The notes below the pieces were generated by a model. The model saw nothing but the letters and a program-made list of their open reading frames with translations, did not search any database and was not told the DNA's origin. The translations under genes and the position numbers were made by a program. Below are positions 16,687-24,245 of a DNA stretch of 35,015 nucleotides, piece by piece; positions within the stretch are counted from its first letter, which is position 1; the number at the start of each line of letters is the position of its first letter. This DNA comes from Verrucomicrobiota bacterium (GTDB lineage: Bacteria; Verrucomicrobiota; Verrucomicrobiia; Opitutales; Opitutaceae): the NCBI GenBank assembly GCA_028293565.1, contig JAQGON010000008.1:1-35015 (forward strand), in the 5' to 3' direction.

Positions 16687-19125
16687 GTGCCCGAAAAACC
16701 TTTTGTCAATTCCGCCTCCTGGATCTGGTCCGCCGAGGGATCCCACTCGGCGCCTCCCCCCGAGGCGGCGACGCCCTCGCACTATCAGGTGCGCTATTTC
16801 CGGCGCAGTTTCGACGTCGACGAACCCGGCGCGGCGAGGCTGACGGTGCACGTGTCCGGCGACAGCCGTTATCTTTTTTTCTGCAACGGGACCCTGATTG
16901 GGCGCGGCCCGGCGAAGGGCGACGTGAACCACCATTTCTACGAGACGTTCGATCTGGCGCCGCAGCTGCGGCGCGGGCGGAACGTGCTCGCCGCGCTGGT
17001 GCTCGACATGTCGCGGGTGGCGCATCGTCCGGCGCTGCTCGGTCCGCCGTGTTCGGTGATGACCTACACCGGGGGATTCCTCCTCGAAGGAACCCTGCTG
17101 GCCTCGGGCGGCGCGGCGGCGGTTGACCTTCGCACCGACGGGACCTGGAAGGTGGCGGTCGACAAGGCGCACCGGTTTCAAAACGAAAACACCACCTTCG
17201 AGGGCTATCTCGGCTATTTCGAACACCGCATTTCGAAATTGATTCCGGCGGGATGGAATCTGGCTGAATTCGATGACTCGACGTGGCCGTCCGCCCACGT
17301 GCTGTTCAAGGCCGAGCTGCTGGAGAACCGGCGCGATCCGGCCAGCCCCTATGGATTGATGCCGCGGATGGTCCCGATGCTGGAGGAGACGGCGCCGGAG
17401 AAGTTCGCCGATGCCTTCCTCGCGGGCGGCGGACGGGTTTCTCCGGACTGGGATGCGCTACTGGAAAATCGGGGCGAGCTCACCCTGCCGGCCAATGCGA
17501 GCGTGAGCCTGGTCCTCGACGCCGGCATTCTTACGACGGCGTTTCCGCACGTCGAGGTGCGCGGCGGCGGCGGGTCGGTTGTCCGCCTCACCTATGCCGA
17601 GGCGCTGCGCCTTCCGTGGAACACCCCCGACGCGAAGCTCCTCGGGAAACAGCAGCCGCTGGCCAACCTCGCCTCGCATTTCGCCGACGAGAGCCGCGGA
17701 TGGACCTTCGACCGGCGCGGCGAGGTGACGGGCTGGTGCGACATCTGGGAGCCGTCCGGCCGCGAGGACACCTTCGAACCGCTGCACTGGCGGGCCTTCC
17801 GCTACGTCGGGCTCCAGATCAAGGTCGGCTCCGCGCCGCTGACGTTGCGGGGCGTGACGCACCGGTTCACTGCGTATCCCTATCGCATCGCCGCCACGTT
17901 CCAGTCGTCGGATGTTTCGCTCGACAAAATCTGGAACGTCGGCCTGCACACGATGCGGATGTGCTCGCACGAGACGTTCGAGGACTGCCCGCATTACGAG
18001 CAGATGCAGTATGCGGGTGACACGATGATCACGTCGAAAGTCGCGATGCTGACGACCGGAGATTATCGGCTCAGCCGGCAGGCGCTGTACCACTTCGACT
18101 GGTCGCGGCTGTCGGACGGGCTGACCCAGGCGCGATTCCCGTCGCGCCTCGTGCAGGTCATCCCGGCCTGGAGCATTCATTGGATCACGAATCTCAAGGA
18201 TTATTTCCACTGCAGCGGCGATGCGGCGACGCTGCGGGATCTGCTGCCCGGCGTGCGCGCGGTGCTGGACTGGTACCGGCGCCATGCCGACACGGAAGGG
18301 CTGCCGGCGCGGCTGCCCTATTGGAACATCACGGACTGGTGCCCCTGGTGGCCGCGCGGCGTCGTGCCCGGCGCGGACATCGGGCCGACATGCATTCATT
18401 CCGCGCAGTACATCAATGCCCTCGATGAAGCTGCGGGGCTGCTTCGCGAGAGCGGCGCAGCAGGCGAGGCGGACTCGCTGGCGCAGGAAGCCGCGGGCCT
18501 CCGCCGCCGCGCGCACGTGAAATTCTGGTCCGAGACCGAGGGACTTTATTTCGACCGGCCGGGCGGACCGGAGGTGAGTCAATATGGGAACGCCTGGGCG
18601 ATTGTCGCCGGTCTCGCGGGAGAACGGGAGCGCGCGATCATGCTCAAACGTTTTCCCCACGACGGGAAACTGGCGCCCGGCTCCTTTTTCTGGTGGCACA
18701 CCGGCTTTGCGGCGCTGGCGAAATGCGGCCGGGCGGACGAGATCCCGAAATATCTCGGCCCGTGGCACGAATCGATCGGGTATGGCCTGTCGACGTTCGT
18801 CGAGGAGAACAGCTACTGGCGCTCGCTCTGCCATGCGTGGAGCGCGCATCCGGTGCTGGAGTTCCAGCAGCGCATCCTCGGCGTCACGGCCACCGCGCCC
18901 GGATTCGCGAAAGTTCGCATCGCGCCGAACCGCTGCGGACTGGCGCACGCCGCGGGCAGCGTCTGCACGCCGCACGGGCTGATCGAGGTGGCGTGGCGTG
19001 TCGACGCGGGAAAATTCCACCTGAAGGTTTCGGCGCCGGCCGGGATCGAAGCCACCGTCGCGGGCCCCGACGGATCGGGCCGGACGTTCACCGGAAACTA
19101 CGAGGAGGCGTTTGCCCTCGCATGA
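16687..19125 (+). CDS. GH78-family alpha-L-rhamnosidase
   Basis: Hydrolyses terminal alpha-L-rhamnose. The 812-residue enzyme starts at GTG 16687, since no ATG lies between the previous gene and ASWIWSAEGS. The N-terminal beta-sandwich (about 10-200) has the rhamnosidase N-domain pattern YFRRSFDVDE and FCNGTLIGRGPAKGD. The alpha/alpha-barrel follows from about 410. Its catalytic block DCPHYEQMQYAGD places Asp433, Glu438 and Asp445 with the same spacing as the acidic residues of characterised GH78 enzymes. The later FVEENSYWRSL (Glu706/707) is the likely base. A C-terminal beta domain has ILGVTATAPGFAKVRIAP. There is no signal peptide, so the cytosol is expected. The stop overlaps the next start by ATGA. 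Confidence 0.92.
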   Translation: MPEKPFVNSASWIWSAEGSHSAPPPEAATPSHYQVRYFRRSFDVDEPGAARLTVHVSGDSRYLFFCNGTLIGRGPAKGDVNHHFYETFDLAPQLRRGRNVLAALVLDMSRVAHRPALLGPPCSVMTYTGGFLLEGTLLASGGAAAVDLRTDGTWKVAVDKAHRFQNENTTFEGYLGYFEHRISKLIPAGWNLAEFDDSTWPSAHVLFKAELLENRRDPASPYGLMPRMVPMLEETAPEKFADAFLAGGGRVSPDWDALLENRGELTLPANASVSLVLDAGILTTAFPHVEVRGGGGSVVRLTYAEALRLPWNTPDAKLLGKQQPLANLASHFADESRGWTFDRRGEVTGWCDIWEPSGREDTFEPLHWRAFRYVGLQIKVGSAPLTLRGVTHRFTAYPYRIAATFQSSDVSLDKIWNVGLHTMRMCSHETFEDCPHYEQMQYAGDTMITSKVAMLTTGDYRLSRQALYHFDWSRLSDGLTQARFPSRLVQVIPAWSIHWITNLKDYFHCSGDAATLRDLLPGVRAVLDWYRRHADTEGLPARLPYWNITDWCPWWPRGVVPGADIGPTCIHSAQYINALDEAAGLLRESGAAGEADSLAQEAAGLRRRAHVKFWSETEGLYFDRPGGPEVSQYGNAWAIVAGLAGERERAIMLKRFPHDGKLAPGSFFWWHTGFAALAKCGRADEIPKYLGPWHESIGYGLSTFVEENSYWRSLCHAWSAHPVLEFQQRILGVTATAPGFAKVRIAPNRCGLAHAAGSVCTPHGLIEVAWRVDAGKFHLKVSAPAGIEATVAGPDGSGRTFTGNYEEAFALA

Positions 19126-19982
19126 GCACGCTGCGACTCGAACACGACGCGGGAAAGGCGGTGGGCGTGTTCGCGGACAATTCCCTGCTCTGCCGTTACG
19201 TGTATGTCTCGGCCGAGGAGCCGAAGGAATCGCCGCGGCCCTATTTTCATCCGCTGAATTCGCTCGCCGGCGACACGCTGACGAATTTCCGCCCCAACGA
19301 TCATCCGTGGCACCACGGGCTCTCGTTCACGCTGACCCACGTTTCAGGGATAAATTTCTGGGGAGGCCCGACCTGCCGGCGCGAGGATGGCTACCAGCTC
19401 CGGGACGACCACGGCGAGCAGCGGCACACGGCATGGACGGAATGCAGCGCCGGTGGCAGCCGCGCGACGCTGGCCCATGCCCTGGAATGGCGGACGCCGG
19501 CCGAGAAAATTTTCCAGGAGGAACGCGAGATCGCGATCGCGGCGGATTCATCCGCGGGAACGTGGTCCTTGCGCTGGAAGGCCCGGCTGCGGAATGTCAC
19601 CGGCCGTGAGCTTTCACTCGGGAACCCGCACTCGTTCGGCGGCCTGCCGGGATCGCATTACACCGGGCTGCAGTTTCGCGGCGCGCGCGAGCTGCTCGAC
19701 GACCATCTCGATCCGACCATCCGGATTGTCGCGGAAGGCGGACTCGAGGGCGACAAGGCCGTGCACGGCGCCTCCGCGCGCTGGATGGAATGGCACGGGC
19801 AGCTGGATGAGACCTTGCACCGAGTGGTCCTGCGGTTTGAAAATAACCCGGGTCCGCTGCATTGGTTTGTCCGCCGCGGCTATCCGCTCGCGGCGTTTCC
19901 GCTCCAGTTCGACCAGGACCTGAAGATCGCGCCCCGCGCGACGCTCGAAGTCGATCACACGCTCACCTTCACCGCGGCATGA
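19122..19982 (+). CDS. PmoA/DUF6807-family protein
   Basis: A 286-residue cytosolic protein of the PmoA-like family (DUF6807), whose reaction is not established. Typical landmarks are RPYFHPLNSLAGD (about 40-52), the His-rich DHPWHHGLSFT (about 60-70), and NPHSFGGLPGSHYTGLQFRG (about 168-187). A C-terminal HWFVRRGYPL follows. Members of this family frequently accompany glycosidase genes in Verrucomicrobia and Bacteroidetes and may act on sugar or lactone intermediates. Start and stop are both ATGA overlaps with its neighbours, placing it firmly within the operon behind the rhamnosidase. Confidence 0.82.
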   Translation: MSTLRLEHDAGKAVGVFADNSLLCRYVYVSAEEPKESPRPYFHPLNSLAGDTLTNFRPNDHPWHHGLSFTLTHVSGINFWGGPTCRREDGYQLRDDHGEQRHTAWTECSAGGSRATLAHALEWRTPAEKIFQEEREIAIAADSSAGTWSLRWKARLRNVTGRELSLGNPHSFGGLPGSHYTGLQFRGARELLDDHLDPTIRIVAEGGLEGDKAVHGASARWMEWHGQLDETLHRVVLRFENNPGPLHWFVRRGYPLAAFPLQFDQDLKIAPRATLEVDHTLTFTAA

Positions 19983-21271
19983 ACGTCAACCGGAAGACCT
20001 TTCTCCGCCGCCTCGGCGCCGGCGCCCTCGGGTTGATGGCGACGCGCGGGTGGGCGGAGAGGGACGACGGATCCCCGTCGGCGGCGACGCCGGTCTGGAA
20101 CGGCGAGGATCCGGAGAGATTCTGGCGGCAGGTGCGCGCGCAGTTTCCGATGACGCCCGAGCGGATTTATTTCAACACGGGCGGGCTCGGCCCGGCGCCG
20201 CGGCGGGTGCTGGACATGCTGACCGTCGCCGGCCGGCAGCTGCAGGAGCGGGTCGAGACCGGGCACGATTCCTTTTCGCCGGCGCGCGCGATTGTCGCGG
20301 ATTACCTCGGCGCCAAGCCGGAGGAGATCTGTTTCGTCCGCAACACCACCGAAGGCACCAACATCGTGGCGAGCGGGCTGGCGCTGCAGGCGGCCGACGA
20401 GGTCATCTTCGAGTCCCATGCCCACCCCGGCGGATCGTTTCCCTGGCTCAACCGCCAGCGCGCCGACGGGATCGCGGTGAAGACCTTCGAGCCGGATCCG
20501 CAGAACGCCGCGGCCAACGTCGCGCGCATCGAGGCGCTGATCACGCCGCGGACCCGCGTGATCCAGGTTTCGCACGTGACGTCCCCGACCGGCATCGTCC
20601 TGCCCGTGCAGGCGATCGGGGAACTCGCGCGCCGTCACGATCTTTGGTTTCACGTCGACGGCGCCCAGTCCGCGGGGATGATTCCCGTCGACCTCCGCAC
20701 GCTCGGCTGCGACTCGTTCGCCACCAGCGGTCACAAGTGGATGGGCGGGCCGCACGAGACCGGCGTGCTGTGGATCCGGTCGGACCGGATCGAGCGGATC
20801 ACTCCGCGGCAGGTCGGCGCTTATTCGAGCGAGGACATGAATCTCCGGAATCCGGGCCCGTTCGTCTACAGCCCCGGGGCGCACCGCTACGAATACGGCA
20901 CGCGCAACGCCGCCTCCGTGCTCGCGCTGGCCGAGGCCGTCCGGTTCCAGAACGAGATCGGACGCGAGCGGATCGCGGCACGCGGCCACGCCCTGGCGGA
21001 ACGCGTCCGGGCCGGGCTGGAAAAAATCGACGGCGTGGACGTGCTGACCCCCAGGGATCCCGCGTCCCGCGGGTCGATCATCACGTTTCGCACGGCGAAG
21101 GTCGGCTACCAGGCGCTCTTTGGACGGCTGCTCGGAGATTACCGCCTTCGCTGCCGGCCGGTCTCGGAGGTCGGGCTCGATGCGACGCGGGTTTCGACCC
21201 ATCTCTTTAATTCCCCCTCGGAATGCGACCTCCTCATCGGGGCGCTCGATGAAATCCTGAAAAAAACCTGA
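19979..21271 (+). CDS. Tat-like-exported class V aminotransferase-fold PLP enzyme 1
   Basis: Fold-type I PLP enzyme of the class V group (isopenicillin-N-epimerase/cysteine-desulfurase-like), 430 residues. The N-terminus NRKTFLRRLGAGALGLMA is a twin-arginine-like signal (RK rather than RR) with cleavage near GWA. The catalytic core shows VRNTTEGTNIVASG (phosphate site), ESHAHPGGS, the PLP-ring aspartate in FHVDGAQSAG and the Schiff-base Lys253 in TSGHKWMGG. All key residues are intact. Its nearest functional precedent is PvdN, a Tat-exported class V enzyme of Pseudomonas, which supports a periplasmic PLP reaction. It starts by ATGA overlap and is followed after 42 bases by a paralogue. Confidence 0.87.
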   Translation: MNVNRKTFLRRLGAGALGLMATRGWAERDDGSPSAATPVWNGEDPERFWRQVRAQFPMTPERIYFNTGGLGPAPRRVLDMLTVAGRQLQERVETGHDSFSPARAIVADYLGAKPEEICFVRNTTEGTNIVASGLALQAADEVIFESHAHPGGSFPWLNRQRADGIAVKTFEPDPQNAAANVARIEALITPRTRVIQVSHVTSPTGIVLPVQAIGELARRHDLWFHVDGAQSAGMIPVDLRTLGCDSFATSGHKWMGGPHETGVLWIRSDRIERITPRQVGAYSSEDMNLRNPGPFVYSPGAHRYEYGTRNAASVLALAEAVRFQNEIGRERIAARGHALAERVRAGLEKIDGVDVLTPRDPASRGSIITFRTAKVGYQALFGRLLGDYRLRCRPVSEVGLDATRVSTHLFNSPSECDLLIGALDEILKKT

Positions 21272-21313
21272 CGCCTCCGGCCGTTTCTCCTACCGCGGCC
21301 GCGCCTCCCCATC

Positions 21314-22606
21314 ATGCCCTTCGATCGCCGGACTTTTCTTCAAAACGCGGGCGTCGCCGCATTCGCGGCGGTTGCGATCCGCCGCCTTGGCGCGGCTCCG
21401 GTCCCGACCTCGCTGGTGCCGGCGCTGCCCCGCTTCGATGCGTCGCATCCGGACGCTTTCTGGGCGGCCGTCCGCGCGCAGTATCCGCTGCGCGACGATC
21501 CCGTCTATTTGAACTGCGGCGGGCTGGGGCCGACGCCGCAGCCCGTATTGAACACGGTGTTCGAGACGATGACGGCGATGCAGCAGCATTCCGAGCCGGA
21601 GCATCCACAGCATGTCGATCCGGCGCGGAAAACCATGGCGCGCTTCCTGGGCGTGGAACCCGCGGAGATCTGTTTCGTGCGCAACACGACCGAGGGAAAT
21701 TCAATCGTGGCCGCCGGACTCCGACTTCAGGCCGGCGACGAAGTCATCTTTGAATCCCACGCTCATCCCGGCGGATCCTACCCGTGGTTCAACCAGGCGA
21801 AACAGCGCGGGATCGTCGTGCGGCTGTTCGAGCCGGACCACGAGCACGCGGAGGGCAACGTGGAGCGGATCCGGACGCTGATCACACCGCGCACGAAGGT
21901 GATCCAGGTCAGCCATCTCACCTGCACCACCGGCCTGGCGATGCCGGTGCGCGCGATCGCGGCGCTCGCGCAGGCGCACGGGATCTGGTTCCACATCGAC
22001 GGCGCCCAGTCGGTCGGGATGATTCCGGTGAACATCGACGCGATCGGCTGCGATTCGTACGCGACGAGCGGTCACAAGTGGCTCGGGGGCCCGCATGAAA
22101 CCGGGATATTCTATCTGCGGCGCGCGCGGCTCGAGGAAGTCGCCGTCCCCGAGATCGGCTCCTATTCGGGCGACCTCCCTTTTCTCCCAGGAACCATCGC
22201 GCTCGAGCCGTCCGCGACGCGCTTTGAATACGGCACGCGCAACCTCGGTCTCATCGCCGGCCTCGAAACCGCCGTGCGTTTCCAGGAGGAGATCGGGCGG
22301 GAGCGGATCGCGGCCCATGGCCATGAGCTCGTGTCGCGGCTGATCGACGGAATTTCCGGCGTCGACGGAATCGAGATCCTGACGCCCCGCCTCGATGCGA
22401 TGCGCGGGTCGATGGCGACGATCCGCCACGCGCGCGCGAACCCCGGCCGGCTCACGGGTTACCTGCAGAAAAAACACCGCCTTCGCTGCCGGCCAGTCGG
22501 CGAACAGAAACTCGAGGCGGTGCGGATCTCGTTCCACGTGTTCAATTCGGCCGCCGAATGCGACCGGGTGATCGCCGCCGTCCGCGCTTCGGCGCGCGAT
22601 CTCTGA
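21314..22606 (+). CDS. Tat-exported class V aminotransferase-fold PLP enzyme 2 (tandem paralogue)
   Basis: Second class V PLP enzyme, 430 residues, clearly homologous to its upstream neighbour (roughly half the residues identical by eye). Its N-terminus FDRRTFLQNAGVAAFAAVAI is a good twin-arginine signal (RRTFL, hydrophobic core AAFAAVA, cleavage near LGA). The active-site blocks are present: VRNTTEGNSIVAAG, ESHAHPGGSYPW, FHIDGAQSVG and Schiff-base Lys255 in TSGHKWLGG. The two enzymes differ in the middle loop (the PLP-distal region after HKW) and at the N-terminus, so they may recognise different substrates. It is the last plus-strand gene before the convergent ridA-like gene, 15 bases away. 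Confidence 0.87.
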   Translation: MPFDRRTFLQNAGVAAFAAVAIRRLGAAPVPTSLVPALPRFDASHPDAFWAAVRAQYPLRDDPVYLNCGGLGPTPQPVLNTVFETMTAMQQHSEPEHPQHVDPARKTMARFLGVEPAEICFVRNTTEGNSIVAAGLRLQAGDEVIFESHAHPGGSYPWFNQAKQRGIVVRLFEPDHEHAEGNVERIRTLITPRTKVIQVSHLTCTTGLAMPVRAIAALAQAHGIWFHIDGAQSVGMIPVNIDAIGCDSYATSGHKWLGGPHETGIFYLRRARLEEVAVPEIGSYSGDLPFLPGTIALEPSATRFEYGTRNLGLIAGLETAVRFQEEIGRERIAAHGHELVSRLIDGISGVDGIEILTPRLDAMRGSMATIRHARANPGRLTGYLQKKHRLRCRPVGEQKLEAVRISFHVFNSAAECDRVIAAVRASARDL

Positions 22607-22621
22607 ACGATGACGCCGACC

Positions 22622-23152
22622 TCAATCCGCCACTTCGGCGACCAGCTCGATTTCCACCGGTGCGCCGCCGGGCAGGGACGCGACCCCGACCGACGCGCGC
22701 GCGTGCCGGCCCCGCTCGCCGAAGACGGCCACGAAAAGGTCCGACGCGCCGTTCACCACCTTCGGCTGGGCGCCGAATTCCGGAGTGCAGTTGACGAACC
22801 CTCCCACCCGGACGATGCGCGTGACCCGCGAGAGCTCTCCGATCTCGGCCTTGAGCGCCGCCAGGAGCTGCAGTGCGCACAGGCGCGCGGTGTTCGCGCC
22901 CTCCGCCTCGGTCATGTCGCGCCCGATCCGGCCCGCGATGATTTTTCCATCGGGTCCGCGCGCAATCTGGCCCGCCAGGAACACCAGCCGGCCGGAGCGC
23001 ACGGCGGGCACGTAATTCGCGATGACCGCGGCGGGCGCGGGCAGGGCCAGGCCGAGCTCCTGCAGTTTCCGCTCGGGCGAAACAGTTTCAGCGGCGGCCG
23101 CGAAGGACGCCAGCCCTCCAGCCAGCCACAGGGCGATCAGGATGTTTTTCAT
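22622..23152 (-). CDS. RidA/YjgF-family protein with signal peptide
   Basis: RidA-family imine/enamine deaminase or binding protein of 176 residues. RidA normally works in the cytosol, hydrolysing 2-aminoacrylate and similar products of PLP enzymes. Here ATG 23152 is followed by MKNILIALWLAGGLASFAAAAE, a clear signal peptide with an Ala-x-Ala cleavage site, so the protein should be exported. The RidA core has LVFLAGQIARGPDGK, GRDMTEAEGANTARLCA and the conserved ARASVGVASLPGGAPVEIE. The Arg before SVGV is the expected substrate-binding Arg. It is convergent with two Tat-type PLP enzymes, the natural partners for an exported RidA. The ORF extends upstream to 23248 but the basic 32-residue extension would bury the signal. 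Confidence 0.88.
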   Translation of the reverse strand: MKNILIALWLAGGLASFAAAAETVSPERKLQELGLALPAPAAVIANYVPAVRSGRLVFLAGQIARGPDGKIIAGRIGRDMTEAEGANTARLCALQLLAALKAEIGELSRVTRIVRVGGFVNCTPEFGAQPKVVNGASDLFVAVFGERGRHARASVGVASLPGGAPVEIELVAEVAD

Positions 23153-23213
23153 GGGGTGATCGAATAAACCCGCTCCTCTCTCCCGCCGCAATTCCCGAAC
23201 CGTTTCCTTTTTC
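23153..23213. promoter_or_regulatory. Divergent promoter region, ridA-like / second operon
   Basis: This 61-base spacer between the minus-strand ridA-like gene and the second plus-strand run must carry both promoters. No clear -35/-10 elements or palindromes were seen. Confidence 0.3.
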
Positions 23214-24230
23214 ATGCGCAAACTTTCATTCGTGTTCCTCGCCCTCATGTCGGCCGCCGCCGTGCGCGGCGCCAGTCCCGCGGCCCGGCATGACCTTTAT
23301 CTCTGCGCGGCGGTCAACAAGGGCTACGTCATCGGCTCGGCGATCGTGACGATGAACGGATTGTTCCTTCGGGACGAAGCCGGCGGGTTCCGGCACATCG
23401 GGAACAACGACACGAGCGTCCGCGGCGCGGCCTTCGATCCCCGCGACCGCCGGGTGATTTATCTCGGGGCCAACAACGGCTGCTGGCGGAGCCTCGACGG
23501 CGGGGAGAGCTGGCGCATCACGACGAGCTGGGACATGACCGAGCCTCCGGACGTCGAGGTCGACCCGAACGCGCCCGACCATGTTTACCTGGCGCTTCCG
23601 GACGGCGTTGCCGTCTCGTCGGACCGCGCGCAAACCTGGCAGCGGCGCGAAACGGGCCTCCCGGCGCGCGGCAAGTACACGCAGGTCATCTCGGTCGACC
23701 GCACGCGGGCCGGTCGCGTGCTGGCGGGCTGCGAATCGGGAATCTATCTGACCAACGACGGGGGGGAGCGCTGGCGGCGGGTTCTGCCCACGGAAACGAC
23801 GGTCAACGACCTTCAGCAATCGCCCCACGATCCGCGGCTCTGGCTGGCGGCGACCCAGAGCAACGGCGCCTGGTTTTCGCGCAACGGCGGCAAGGCCTGG
23901 GAAAAAATCGCGGCCTTCCAGGGCGGCGAGACGCTTTACAACGCGGCGTTTGATCCGACCAATCCGAAACGGCTCGCCATCGGGAGCTGGGCGCTGGGGG
24001 TGGTGACTTCCGAGGACGCCGGCCAGACCTGGGTGGCCCGCAATGCCGGCCTCCCGGAGTCGCACCACGTGTGGCGAATCGCGGTCGATCCGGATTCCGG
24101 CCGGCTGTACGCGAGCGTGCTCGAGGAGGCGCTCTATTGCTCCGACGATTTTGGGCGCACGTGGAAATCGGGCGGGATGGAAGGCTCGGTCGTCAGCCGT
24201 TTCGTGTTCAGGCCGGCGGCGGCGAAATAA
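23214..24230 (+). CDS. Secreted six-Asp-box beta-propeller protein B (BNR/sialidase-like)
   Basis: Exported propeller of 338 residues, signal peptide KLSFVFLALMSAAAVRGA. Asp boxes lie at 93-100 (SLDGGESW), 135-142 (degenerate SSDRAQTW), 180-187, 222-229 (SRNGGKAW), 266-273 and 310-317. Their number, spacing and degenerate position match propeller A at 15662-16663, so the two are paralogues with the same layout, though the sequence has diverged. Shared segments include RNAGLPE versus RTAGLPAR and SDDFGRTW versus SDDLGATW. No catalytic triad is evident. It precedes the second toroid-like protein by 15 bases, the reverse of the order in the first module. Confidence 0.85.
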   Translation: MRKLSFVFLALMSAAAVRGASPAARHDLYLCAAVNKGYVIGSAIVTMNGLFLRDEAGGFRHIGNNDTSVRGAAFDPRDRRVIYLGANNGCWRSLDGGESWRITTSWDMTEPPDVEVDPNAPDHVYLALPDGVAVSSDRAQTWQRRETGLPARGKYTQVISVDRTRAGRVLAGCESGIYLTNDGGERWRRVLPTETTVNDLQQSPHDPRLWLAATQSNGAWFSRNGGKAWEKIAAFQGGETLYNAAFDPTNPKRLAIGSWALGVVTSEDAGQTWVARNAGLPESHHVWRIAVDPDSGRLYASVLEEALYCSDDFGRTWKSGGMEGSVVSRFVFRPAAAK

Positions 24231-24245
24231 TCCGGATCTCCCGCC

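Noticed and set aside
17458-19020. A 520-codon minus-strand frame opposite GH78
   Set aside because: The rhamnosidase frame has intact catalytic residues, so the antisense frame is a shadow.
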